Shown: positions 39,827 to 50,821 of the stretch, one piece after another
Numbering within the stretch: the stretch's first letter is position 1
Layout of the letters: each line of letters opens with the position of its first letter
The notes under the pieces: model-generated
The model's database searches: none
What the model was told of the DNA's origin: nothing
Seen by the model: the letters and a program-made list of their open reading frames with translations, nothing else
Position numbers and translations under genes: made by a program
Assembly (NCBI GenBank): GCA_963734065.1
Contig: CAVTFN010000004.1
Coordinates: 434,001-498,000 of the forward strand
DNA from: DATBLE01 sp963734065
Lineage (GTDB): Bacteria > Actinomycetota > Thermoleophilia > Gaiellales > Gaiellaceae
Reading direction: 5' to 3'
DNA length: 64,000 nucleotides

Positions 39827-40947
39827 GACAGAGCCTCCCGGAGGATCGACAGCGCTTGCGCGACCTCGTCGGACGAGACCGTCAGCGGCGGCGTCAGCCG
39901 CAGCGTCGTCGGCCCGGCCGAGGTGACGAGCAGCGCGGCGTCGAAGCAGGCTGCGACGGCCTCGCTTGCGGAAGCGACCTCGAGCCCGAGCAGCAAGCCG
40001 GCGCCATGCACAGCCCCGAGCTCCATGAGGCCCTTCTCCAGCTGCTGCCCGCGGGAGCGAACAGCAGCCAGGAGCTCCTCGTCGACGGCCTCCACCACCG
40101 CGCAGGCGGCGGCGCAGACGACCGGGTTGCCGCCGAACGTGGAGGCGTGGTCGCCCGGCTCGAGCCCCGGCGCGGCGTGGTCGCCGACCAGCAGCGCGCC
40201 GATCGGCAGCCCGTTCGCCAGCCCCTTTGCCAGCGTGACCAGGTGCGGCCGGACGCCGAGCTGCTCGAAGGCGAAGAACGAGCCGGTCCGGCCGACGCCG
40301 GTTTGCACCTCGTCGAAGCAGAGGAGCGCGCCGTGCTCGGCGGCGAGCTCGGCTGCAGCGGCGAGGAAGCCGGGCGAGGCAGGATTGACGCCGCCCTCGC
40401 CCTGAACCGGCTCGATGAGGATCAGCGCCGTGTCCGGGCCGACGGCAGCCTCGAGCGAGGCGAGGTCGTTCAGCTGCGCGAACGTCACCCCCGGAACGAG
40501 CGGCTCGAAGACGGCCCGCTTCGCCGGCTGGCCCGTCGCCGACAGCGCCCCGAGCGTCCGGCCGTGGAACGAGCCCTCGAGCGCGACGATCCCGGGCCTG
40601 CCCGTGGCCTTGCGGGCGTGCTTGATCGCCGCCTCGATCGCCTCGGCGCCCGAGTTGCAGAAGAAGGCCTGGGCGCCGCCGAAACGGTCGGAAAGCAGGC
40701 CGGCCAACTGCGCCATCGGCTCGGTCCAGTAGAGGTTCGAGACGTGCCAGAGCCGGTCGAGCTGCTCGTGCGCGGCGGCGAGCGGCGCGGGGTGGCCGTG
40801 CCCGAGCGCGACGACGGCGATCCCGGCTGCGAAGTCGAGGTAGCGCGTCCCGTCAGCGGCGGTCAGCCACGAGCCGTCGCCTTCGACGAACGTCACGTCG
40901 GTGCGCGCGTAGGTCGGCAGCACCGCACTGCGGGTGGCCAGCGTCAT
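39823..40947 (-). CDS. argD: Acetylornithine aminotransferase
   Basis: 374 residues, PLP class III aminotransferase. Seen: FCNSGAEAIEAAIKHARKAT, GSFHGRTLGALSATGQ, LLCFDEVQTGVGRTGSFFAF and the PLP lysine in LVTLAKGLANGLP. It transaminates N-acetylglutamate semialdehyde to acetylornithine. Overlaps argB and argR by 4 bp. Confidence 0.96.
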   Translation of the reverse strand: MTLATRSAVLPTYARTDVTFVEGDGSWLTAADGTRYLDFAAGIAVVALGHGHPAPLAAAHEQLDRLWHVSNLYWTEPMAQLAGLLSDRFGGAQAFFCNSGAEAIEAAIKHARKATGRPGIVALEGSFHGRTLGALSATGQPAKRAVFEPLVPGVTFAQLNDLASLEAAVGPDTALILIEPVQGEGGVNPASPGFLAAAAELAAEHGALLCFDEVQTGVGRTGSFFAFEQLGVRPHLVTLAKGLANGLPIGALLVGDHAAPGLEPGDHASTFGGNPVVCAAACAVVEAVDEELLAAVRSRGQQLEKGLMELGAVHGAGLLLGLEVASASEAVAACFDAALLVTSAGPTTLRLTPPLTVSSDEVAQALSILREALS

Positions 40948-41573
40948 GCGGTCACCAGCGTCCGGCCGATCTCCGCCCGGACTCCGCGCTTCGCGGCGAC
41001 GACCGCGGCGTGCAGCTTCGGGACGATGCCGCCCTCGAAGCAGCCTGCCTCGACCTCGTCCGCCCCGATGTGGTCCAGGACCTCGTCGTCGCGAAGCACA
41101 CCGGGGACGTCCGTCAGGAACAGGATCCGATCGGCCCCGAGCCCGATCGCCAGCGCGGCTGCGGCCTCGTCGGCGTTGACGTTCAGCGGCCCGACGGCCA
41201 GCGGGGCGACGACCGGAATCAGCCCTTGCGTGAGGGCGTCCACGACCGCCTGTGGACGGCTCGGCTCCGGCGAGCCGACGCGTCCGAGCTCGGGAACCGC
41301 AGTCGCTCGCAGGCCGACCTCGTCGCCGGCGAGGCCGACGGCGCGGGGGCCGATCGCCGCGCAGAGCTGCGCGTTCACCTCGAGCAGCGCGCCGCGGACG
41401 ACCTCGATCGCGGCGGCGCTCGTGAACCGGCGCCCTCCGACGAACGTCACCTCGAGGCCGGCGGCCTCCATCGCCGCCGAGATCTGCGGGCCGCCGCCGT
41501 GGACGACGACCGCGTTGCGAAGCTCCCCGAGCGCGTCGTCGATCACCGCGCCGCCGACCTTCACGACGATCAC
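40944..41573 (-). CDS. argB: Acetylglutamate kinase (compact form)
   Basis: 209 residues, shorter than the usual 258-300. Amino acid kinase fold: IVVKVGGAVIDDALGELRNA, VVVHGGGPQISAAM, LNVNADEAAAALAIGLGADR, and ILFLTDVPGVL. The segment between the first Gly-rich motif and VVHGGG is about 20 residues shorter than normal, and the arginine-sensing N-terminal helix seen in inhibited forms is absent, so it may be insensitive to arginine. GTG start overlaps the argJ stop (GTGA). Confidence 0.9.
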   Translation of the reverse strand: MIVVKVGGAVIDDALGELRNAVVVHGGGPQISAAMEAAGLEVTFVGGRRFTSAAAIEVVRGALLEVNAQLCAAIGPRAVGLAGDEVGLRATAVPELGRVGSPEPSRPQAVVDALTQGLIPVVAPLAVGPLNVNADEAAAALAIGLGADRILFLTDVPGVLRDDEVLDHIGADEVEAGCFEGGIVPKLHAAVVAAKRGVRAEIGRTLVTA

Positions 41574-42763
41574 GTCGTGTACTCGGCGTTGATCTTCACG
41601 TAGTCGTATGTGAGGTCGGAGGCCAGGTACGACGCGGCGGACACGCCGAGCCCCAGGTCGAGCTCGATCTTGCAGACCGGCCCGTCGAGCGGCACCTCCG
41701 CCGAGGTGGGCTCGCCCTCGGCGAAGACGACCACGCCGTTCATCTGCAGCGTCAGCCGGTCGAGGTCGACGTGCGCGAAGCCGCCCGACACGAACGCCGA
41801 GCCGGCCGCCGCCAGGATCCGGCCCCAGTTCGGGTCGCGCCCGAACGCCGCGGTCTTGACGAGCGGCGAGGTGGCGATCCGTTTCGCGATCGCGTTCGCC
41901 TCGCCGGCGCTCGCCGCGCCCGTGACCTCGATCTCGAGCAGCACGGTCGCGCCCTCCCCGTCCATGACGATCTGCCGGGACAGGTCGGCGCAGACCTCGC
42001 CCAGCGCGGCGGCGAAGTCGCGGTCGGTCGCGGCGGTGCGCTCGACCCCGCTCGCGCCGTTGGCGAGCAGCACGACGGCGTCGTTCGTCGAGCACTCGCC
42101 GTCGACCGAGATCCGGTTGAAGCTCTCCTGCACGGCGCGCTTGAGGAACGCAGGCGCCTCGCCGGCGGCGAGCGGATAGTCGGTGGTGACGACCGCGAGC
42201 ATCGTCGCCAGGCACGGGTGGATCATCCCCGCGCCCTTCGCCATCCCGCCGACCGCGAAGCCGTCGCGCGCGACCAGCGCCTCCTTCGGACAGGTGTCGG
42301 TGGTGAGGATCGCCTCGGCCGCCTCGGCGCCGCCGTCTGCGGCCAGCTCGATCCCGTGCAGGCCGGCGATCAGCTTCGGCATCGGCAGCTTCACGCCGAT
42401 CACGCCGGTGGAGAGGACGAGCACCTGCTCCGGATCGAGGTCGAGCAGCGCCGCGGTCTGGGCAGCGGTGGCGAGGGCGTCGAGCTCGCCCTGCTTGCCG
42501 GTGGCCGCGTTCGCGACACCGGAGTTGATCACGATCGCCTGCGGCTCCGCCTGCGCGAGGTGCGCCTTCGAGACGAGCACGGGCGCGGCCTGGACGCGGT
42601 TGGCGGTGAACATCCCGGCCCCGACGGCGGGCACGGTGGAGCGGAGGACGGCGAGGTCGAGCTTGGCCTTGCGGATCCCCGCGTGGACGGCACCGGCGAC
42701 GAAGCCCTGCGGTGCGGTGACCGCGCCCGTGACCACGCAGTCGTGTTCGACCGCGACCGCCAT
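41570..42763 (-). CDS. argJ: Bifunctional glutamate N-acetyltransferase / ornithine acetyltransferase
   Basis: 397 residues. Autoprocessing enzyme; the nucleophile threonine is in HPCLATMLAVVTTD preceded by GGMAKGAGMI. Also SVDGECSTNDAVVLLANG and the conserved C-terminal KINAEYTT. It recycles the acetyl group, which explains the absence of argA and argE in this cluster. Confidence 0.96.
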   Translation of the reverse strand: MAVAVEHDCVVTGAVTAPQGFVAGAVHAGIRKAKLDLAVLRSTVPAVGAGMFTANRVQAAPVLVSKAHLAQAEPQAIVINSGVANAATGKQGELDALATAAQTAALLDLDPEQVLVLSTGVIGVKLPMPKLIAGLHGIELAADGGAEAAEAILTTDTCPKEALVARDGFAVGGMAKGAGMIHPCLATMLAVVTTDYPLAAGEAPAFLKRAVQESFNRISVDGECSTNDAVVLLANGASGVERTAATDRDFAAALGEVCADLSRQIVMDGEGATVLLEIEVTGAASAGEANAIAKRIATSPLVKTAAFGRDPNWGRILAAAGSAFVSGGFAHVDLDRLTLQMNGVVVFAEGEPTSAEVPLDGPVCKIELDLGLGVSAASYLASDLTYDYVKINAEYTT

Positions 42764-43677
42764 CAGACGAGGACTCCCGAGAGCCGGAGCCCGGCCGTCT
42801 CCTCGAGGCCGAGCATGAGGTTGGCGTTCTGGACCGCCTGCCCCGCGGCGCCCTTGCCGAGGTTGTCGATCGCGCAGATCACGATCCAGCGGCCGGTGCT
42901 CGCGTCCTGGAAGGCGGCCACCTCGGCGGCGTCGGTGCCCTGCACCCGCGCGACGTCCGGAACCGAGTCGACGACCGCGACCACGTGCGACTCGGCGTAC
43001 GCGGCCTCGAGCAGCGGACGCGGATCCTCGCTCGCGCTCACGTAGCAGGTGCAGACGAGGCCGCGGCGCAATGGGACGACGTGGGGCGTGAACGTGACCG
43101 GGAAGCCGAGCCGCTGCGCGATCTCGGGCGCGTGCCTGTGCGCGCCGACGGCGTACGGCGTGATGTTGTCCAGGACCGCAGCTGCGTGCGAGCTCTCCTT
43201 CACCGTGCGGCCGGCCCCCGAGATCCCGGACTTGCCGTCGACGACCACGCTTGCCGGGTCGACGATCCCCGCGATCGGCACGAGCGCGAGCAGCGCCGCG
43301 GTGGCATAGCAGCCCGGGTTCGCGATCAGGCGTCCCGTGGGCGGGGCGAGCTCGGGCAGCGCGTAGCACCAGTCCTGCGCGAAGCGATGCGACCCGGAGA
43401 GATCGACGACGACCGCGCCTTCAGGCGCGTCGAAGTCGTTGTCGAGGCAGCAGAAGACGAGCATGGCCCCGGCCGCGAGCGCCTCCTCGTTCGAGACGAA
43501 CTGCGGAAGCGGCCCATGCCCGTTCCGGGCGAGCCGCGGGTCGAGCGCCTCGGCCGATTGGCCCGCAAGTGAGTCGGAGCCGAGCGCGAGCAGCTCGAGC
43601 GCGGGGTGCGCGAGCACGCGGTCGAGCGTCTCCTGCCCCGAGAAGCCGCCCGCGCCGATGACAGCCGCCGCAACCAT
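42763..43677 (-). CDS. argC: N-acetyl-gamma-glutamyl-phosphate reductase
   Basis: 304 residues, a little shorter than the usual 340. N-terminal Rossmann motif VIGAGGFSGQETLDRVL, catalytic Cys in LIANPGCYATAALLAL, and SGISGAGRTVKESS. First gene of the arginine operon. It appears leaderless: a TAATAT -10 box lies 5 bp before the ATG, with TTGCAT 18 bp further upstream, both within ARG-like half sites. Confidence 0.95.
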   Translation of the reverse strand: MVAAAVIGAGGFSGQETLDRVLAHPALELLALGSDSLAGQSAEALDPRLARNGHGPLPQFVSNEEALAAGAMLVFCCLDNDFDAPEGAVVVDLSGSHRFAQDWCYALPELAPPTGRLIANPGCYATAALLALVPIAGIVDPASVVVDGKSGISGAGRTVKESSHAAAVLDNITPYAVGAHRHAPEIAQRLGFPVTFTPHVVPLRRGLVCTCYVSASEDPRPLLEAAYAESHVVAVVDSVPDVARVQGTDAAEVAAFQDASTGRWIVICAIDNLGKGAAGQAVQNANLMLGLEETAGLRLSGVLV

Positions 43678-43682
43678 GTGGA

Positions 43683-43711
43683 ATATTATGCAGATCTAGC
43701 CGATTTATGCA
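43683..43711 (-). promoter_or_regulatory. argC promoter overlapped by ARG-box-like half sites
   Basis: On the minus strand TTGCAT (-35-like) and TAATAT (-10-like) are 18 bp apart, with the -10 ending 5 bp before the argC ATG. Two direct TGCATAA half sites (plus-strand ATTATGCA at 43684-43691 and TTTATGCA at 43704-43711) lie about two helical turns apart, resembling ArgR half sites. A bound ArgR would cover the promoter. The very short distance implies a leaderless mRNA. Confidence 0.65.
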
Positions 43712-43728
43712 ACTACCGGTGCTCGCCT

Positions 43729-47994
<4,266 letters not shown>

Positions 47995-48265
47995 TGCGCA
48001 CCTCGACTGATCTTGTGGGGAGTCCGCCTCTGTGGTGCTAGCTAGCCGGCGGAGGCGGTGGGAGCGGGACGCCGACTAGCACGCAGGCTTGCGCGCGACG
48101 AGAAAGAGAATCGGAAAGCTCTCGTGCGCGGCGCAGACCATTGCCAGCAGAGTAGGGGTCGCATCGGAGGAGGTCAAGTGCGACGGCGAATCTGCGAACG
48201 AGATCGTCGGGATCGTCACAGTTCCGTTACAGAACCCAAGGCCTGGCAGCCGTATCGTGACCTGC
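47995..48265. other. Non-coding region upstream of the tRNA-like structure
   Basis: 271 bases between the gltB start and the cloverleaf. It contains the gltB ribosome site (minus-strand GAGGTG) and GC-rich segments that can pair locally (for example GTCGCA near 48158 with TGCGAC near 48179). AGGAGGTCAAGTG at 48168-48180 looks like a ribosome site with a GTG, but the frame that follows only translates the RNA structure. No protein gene is called. A promoter for the RNA should be here but was not identified. Confidence 0.4.
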
Positions 48266-48358
48266 GGTCGGAGGGTGGAAGCTCCAAGGTGGAGCAGCCA
48301 GGTGAGATCTGTGCTGGCCGGGCAACCGGTTCGGGTTCGAGTCCCGCGCCCTCCGACC
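48266..48358 (+). ncRNA. tRNA-like cloverleaf with long variable arm (8/4 type)
   Basis: Acceptor-like stem of 8 bp (48270-48277 with 48347-48354), extendable to 12 bp (GGTC at 48266 with GACC at 48355). D-like arm GCTCC-AAGGT-GGAGC (48281-48295). Third arm GCCAG/CTGGC (48297-48301 with 48314-48318) with a 12-base loop; alternatively CAG/CTG closes a 7-base loop GTGAGAT. Variable hairpin CCGG-GCAA-CCGG (48318-48329). T arm CGGG-TTCGAGT-CCCG (48332-48346). The 8/4 acceptor/T geometry resembles tRNA-Sec or allo-tRNA types, but the anticodon arm is not canonical and no CCA is encoded. It could be a decayed tRNA or a tRNA mimic. Confidence 0.5.
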
Positions 48359-48420
48359 TGCCGCAGCTATGATCGTCGCCGGATCTCACCTGTCTGTGGG
48401 CATTTGCCCGCTTCTACCTC

Positions 48421-48444
48421 GACGGCCCGCCTCGGCGGGCCGTC
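48421..48444 (+). terminator. GC-rich hairpin after the tRNA-like RNA
   Basis: GACGGCCCGCC and GGCGGGCCGTC pair over 10-11 bp, followed by CCATTCGATTT. It probably ends the transcript that carries the tRNA-like structure. Between them, GATCTCACCTG (48382-48392) is an exact complement of CAGGTGAGATC in the third arm of the cloverleaf (48299-48309). Confidence 0.6.
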
Positions 48445-48512
48445 CCATTCGATTTCCAGGGCGCTCGGAGAAGTCCAGGGATCAAGTCCGGCCTTCTCGC
48501 TGCCGATAACGC

Positions 48513-48541
48513 TTGACAGGAGCAAGCCCTCAGGGCAACCT
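48513..48541 (+). promoter_or_regulatory. Candidate leuA leader promoter
   Basis: A perfect -35 TTGACA at 48513-48518 is followed, 17 bp later, by CAACCT (48536-48541), a weak -10. The position fits a transcript that starts just before the leader peptide ATG at 48557. The weak -10 keeps confidence low. Confidence 0.4.
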
Positions 48542-48556
48542 TGAACACCTGAAGCG

Positions 48557-48652
48557 ATGAGCGCCGCGTCCTACACTCACTCCGCAGCCCCGCCCTCGGT
48601 GGCTGCGCGCGGCCCGATTTCCCTTCTCGTCGTCTCGATTCTCCCCCTCTAG
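48557..48652 (+). CDS. Leader peptide rich in branched-chain residues (attenuator of leuA-ilv operon)
   Basis: 31 codons plus stop, upstream of leuA. The N-terminal half is unremarkable, but the last 11 residues are ISLLVVSILPL: eight of eleven are Ile, Leu or Val, placed just before the stop. The stop codon TAG lies in the loop/base of a CTCCCCC/GGGGGAG hairpin (48641-48658). This is the layout of ribosome-dependent attenuators of branched-chain biosynthesis, where stalling at Leu/Val/Ile codons changes downstream RNA folding. The ribosome site is weak (CTGAAG). Confidence 0.72.
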   Translation: MSAASYTHSAAPPSVAARGPISLLVVSILPL

Positions 48653-48658
48653 GGGGAG
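48641..48658 (+). promoter_or_regulatory. Hairpin at the end of the leader peptide
   Basis: CTCCCCC (48641-48647) pairs with GGGGGAG (48652-48658) around TCTA, followed by CTTTC. It is a 7-bp G/C stem that includes the codons of the final residues and the stop codon, so a translating ribosome would open it. It may be a pause or terminator element of the leuA attenuator. About 88 bp separate it from the leuA start. Confidence 0.55.
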
Positions 48659-48746
48659 CTTTCGACCACGCGCCTCGCAGCGCACACGCCGACCGCACCA
48701 CACCACCGGTACGTCCCCGAACGGGACGAGACGAGGAGGAACTCCG

Positions 48747-49895
48747 TTGCCACCCCGCAGGATCACGATCTTCGACACCACCCTTCGCGACGGCGAGCAG
48801 TCGCCCGGCATCGCCCTTCAGCCCGACGAGAAGGCGGAGATCGCCACGCAGCTCGAGCGCCTCGGCGTGGATGTGATCGAGGCCGGCTTCCCGATCTCGT
48901 CGCCCGGCGACTTCGAGGGCGTGGAAGCCGTCGCGCGCACCGTGACGGAGGCGACCGTCGCCGCGCTGGCGCGCACGGACCCGGACGACGTCGACGCGGC
49001 CGCCGAGGCCCTCGCCGGAGCCCGCCGCTCGAGAATCCACGTCTTCATCGCGACGAGCGCCCTGCACATGGAGCGCAAGCTCGGGCTCGAGCCGCCCGAG
49101 GTGCTCGAGCGCGTGCGGACCGCCGTCCGCACCGCCGCCGGCCACGCCGACGAGGTCGAGTTCTCAGCCGAGGACGCGACCCGGTCCGACCCGGCGTTCC
49201 TCGCGGAGGTGTGCCGCGAGGCGATCGCCTTCGGCGCGACCACCGTCAACCTGCCGGACACCGTCGGCTACTGCCTGCCCGACGAGCACGAGGCGTTCCT
49301 CCGGCGCGTGCAGGAGCTCTGCCCGGACCTCCGCCAGGTCGTCCTCTCCGTCCACTGTCACAACGACCTCGGCCTCGCGGTCGCGAACACGCTCTCCGGG
49401 ATCCGCGCCGGCGCGACACAGGTCGAGTGCACCGTGAACGGAATCGGCGAGCGGGCGGGCAACGCCGCGCTCGAGGAGGTCGTGATGGCACTCCGGGTGC
49501 GCGCCGACGACTTGGCGGCCGAGACGGGCGTGAACGTCGGCGAGATCGGCGTCTCCTCGGCGCTCGTCTCCCGGCTGACCGGCTACGCCGTCCAGCGCAA
49601 CAAGGCGATCGTCGGCGCGAACGCCTTCGCCCACGAGGCCGGCATCCACCAGGACGGGATGCTCAAGGACGCGGCCACCTACCAGATCATGGATCCCGAG
49701 GAGCTAGGCCTGACGATGACGCTGCCGCTCGGCAAGCATTCCGGACGGCACGCGTTCGCCCGGGCCTGCGCCGAGGCCGGAATCGATCTGCCGGCGGACG
49801 AACTGCGTACAGCCTTTGCACGGTTCAAGCGGCTTGCCGACGAGCGCAAGGCCGTGACGCTCTACGACGTCTTCGAGGAGGTGTCCGTCCGATGA
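48747..49895 (+). CDS. leuA: 2-isopropylmalate synthase, short form without regulatory domain
   Basis: 382 residues from a TTG with a strong GAGGAGG ribosome site. HMG-CoA-lyase-like TIM barrel: ITIFDTTLRDGEQSPGIALQ, VEFSAEDATRSD, LPDTVGYCLPDEH, LSVHCHNDLGLAVANTLSGI (metal His-x-His) and GIGERAGNAALEEVVMAL. Ends soon after LPLGKHSGRHAF, so the about 130-residue C-terminal leucine-binding domain of normal LeuA is missing. Feedback inhibition by leucine is therefore unlikely; attenuation by the upstream leader peptide may substitute. A homocitrate or citramalate synthase role cannot be excluded. Confidence 0.85.
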   Translation: MPPRRITIFDTTLRDGEQSPGIALQPDEKAEIATQLERLGVDVIEAGFPISSPGDFEGVEAVARTVTEATVAALARTDPDDVDAAAEALAGARRSRIHVFIATSALHMERKLGLEPPEVLERVRTAVRTAAGHADEVEFSAEDATRSDPAFLAEVCREAIAFGATTVNLPDTVGYCLPDEHEAFLRRVQELCPDLRQVVLSVHCHNDLGLAVANTLSGIRAGATQVECTVNGIGERAGNAALEEVVMALRVRADDLAAETGVNVGEIGVSSALVSRLTGYAVQRNKAIVGANAFAHEAGIHQDGMLKDAATYQIMDPEELGLTMTLPLGKHSGRHAFARACAEAGIDLPADELRTAFARFKRLADERKAVTLYDVFEEVSVR

Positions 49896-50821
49896 AAAGT
49901 CACAAGAAGTTCACGGTCGCGTGTCTGAGTGGGGACGGCATCGGCCCCGAGCTGATGGCCGAGGCGAGCCGCGCGGTCGCCGAGGCCGGTCGCCTGCACC
50001 GCTTCCGCGTGGAGGAGGTGCACGTGCCGTTCGCCGGCGAGGCGATCAGCCGCCACGGCCACCCGCTGCCGGCGGAGACACGCGCCGCCTGCCGCCGGGC
50101 GGACGCCGTCCTGGTCGCGCTGACGAAGGAGCCCGCGCTCGAGGGTGTCAAGGCCGAGCTCGACCTGACCTGGCGCGTCCAGCGGGTGCGGCTCGCCGAC
50201 GGCGACATCGCCGTCGTCAGCCCGCTCGAGGACCAGATGGAGCCGTACGTGGTGCGGCGTGCGTTCGACCTCGCCCGCTCGCGCAGGGCGAAGGTGGCGG
50301 CCGTCGGCGACGGGCAGACGTGGAACACGTTCGTCGGCTGGGAGGCGGAGCGCCATCACGGCGTCGAGGTCGAGCGGCTCTCGCTGAGCGAAGCCCTGCC
50401 GCGGCTGATGAACGCGCCGGACGGCTTCTGCGTCGTCGTCACCCAGCGGGCGCACGCCGAGCTCGTCTCCGACCTGACCGCGGCCAGCCGCAACGGCTCG
50501 CGGATCGTCGCCTCGGGCCGGCTGTCCCAGGACGGGCCGGGGATCTTCGGCCCGACGCACGGGTCTGCTCCCGACATCGCCGGACAGGGCGTGGCCAACC
50601 CGAGCGGCATGCTGCTCGCCGCCGCGCTGATGCTCTCCGAAGGCCTCGGCGAGCGGGCTGCCGGCAGCACGCTCGAGCGGGCGGTTTCGTCCGCGCTCGC
50701 CTCCGGCGTGCGCACGGCCGACCTCACCGGACGCGGCCCCGCTGCCACGACGCGCGACTTCATGGACGCCGTGCTCGAGCTGATGCCGACCACCCGAACC
50801 GACGTGGAGTTCGCCGCGTGA
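49892..50821 (+). CDS. leuB: Isocitrate/isopropylmalate dehydrogenase family protein (LeuB-like, divergent)
   Basis: 309 residues against about 350 for LeuB. N-terminal VACLSGDGIGPELMAEASRA and C-terminal GPTHGSAPDIAGQGVANPSG, then MLLAAALMLSEGLGE are the family landmarks (NAD site). The middle is unusual: the catalytic GDILSD segment reads AELVSD, and the arginine motif that contacts the substrate carboxylates is not evident. It overlaps leuA (ATGA) and ilvB (GTGA). It may be a LeuB with altered active site or another dehydrogenase; the operon position favours leucine synthesis. Confidence 0.7.
   Translation: MKSHKKFTVACLSGDGIGPELMAEASRAVAEAGRLHRFRVEEVHVPFAGEAISRHGHPLPAETRAACRRADAVLVALTKEPALEGVKAELDLTWRVQRVRLADGDIAVVSPLEDQMEPYVVRRAFDLARSRRAKVAAVGDGQTWNTFVGWEAERHHGVEVERLSLSEALPRLMNAPDGFCVVVTQRAHAELVSDLTAASRNGSRIVASGRLSQDGPGIFGPTHGSAPDIAGQGVANPSGMLLAAALMLSEGLGERAAGSTLERAVSSALASGVRTADLTGRGPAATTRDFMDAVLELMPTTRTDVEFAA

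Noticed and set aside
48266..48358. Bacterial SRP RNA (4.5S)
   Set aside because: GGAGCAGCCAGG and GTGCTGGCCGGG recall SRP RNA, but the GGAA tetraloop is not at the apex of a symmetric helix, while the T-loop and T-stem plus an acceptor stem fit a tRNA-like fold better.
48058..48372. Protein-coding frame over the tRNA-like region
   Set aside because: The translated peptide is the kind of artefact produced by reading through tRNA arms; no start context and no similarity to a family.
48266..48746. T-box riboswitch for leuA
   Set aside because: AGGGTGG appears, but the following bases do not match the T-box (NACCGCG) and no specifier hairpin or antiterminator could be drawn.
49211..49891. Longer LeuB frame reaching into leuA
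   Set aside because: The upstream part is an Arg-rich shadow of leuA; the ATG at 49892 gives the normal GDGIGPE N-terminus and a 4-bp overlap.
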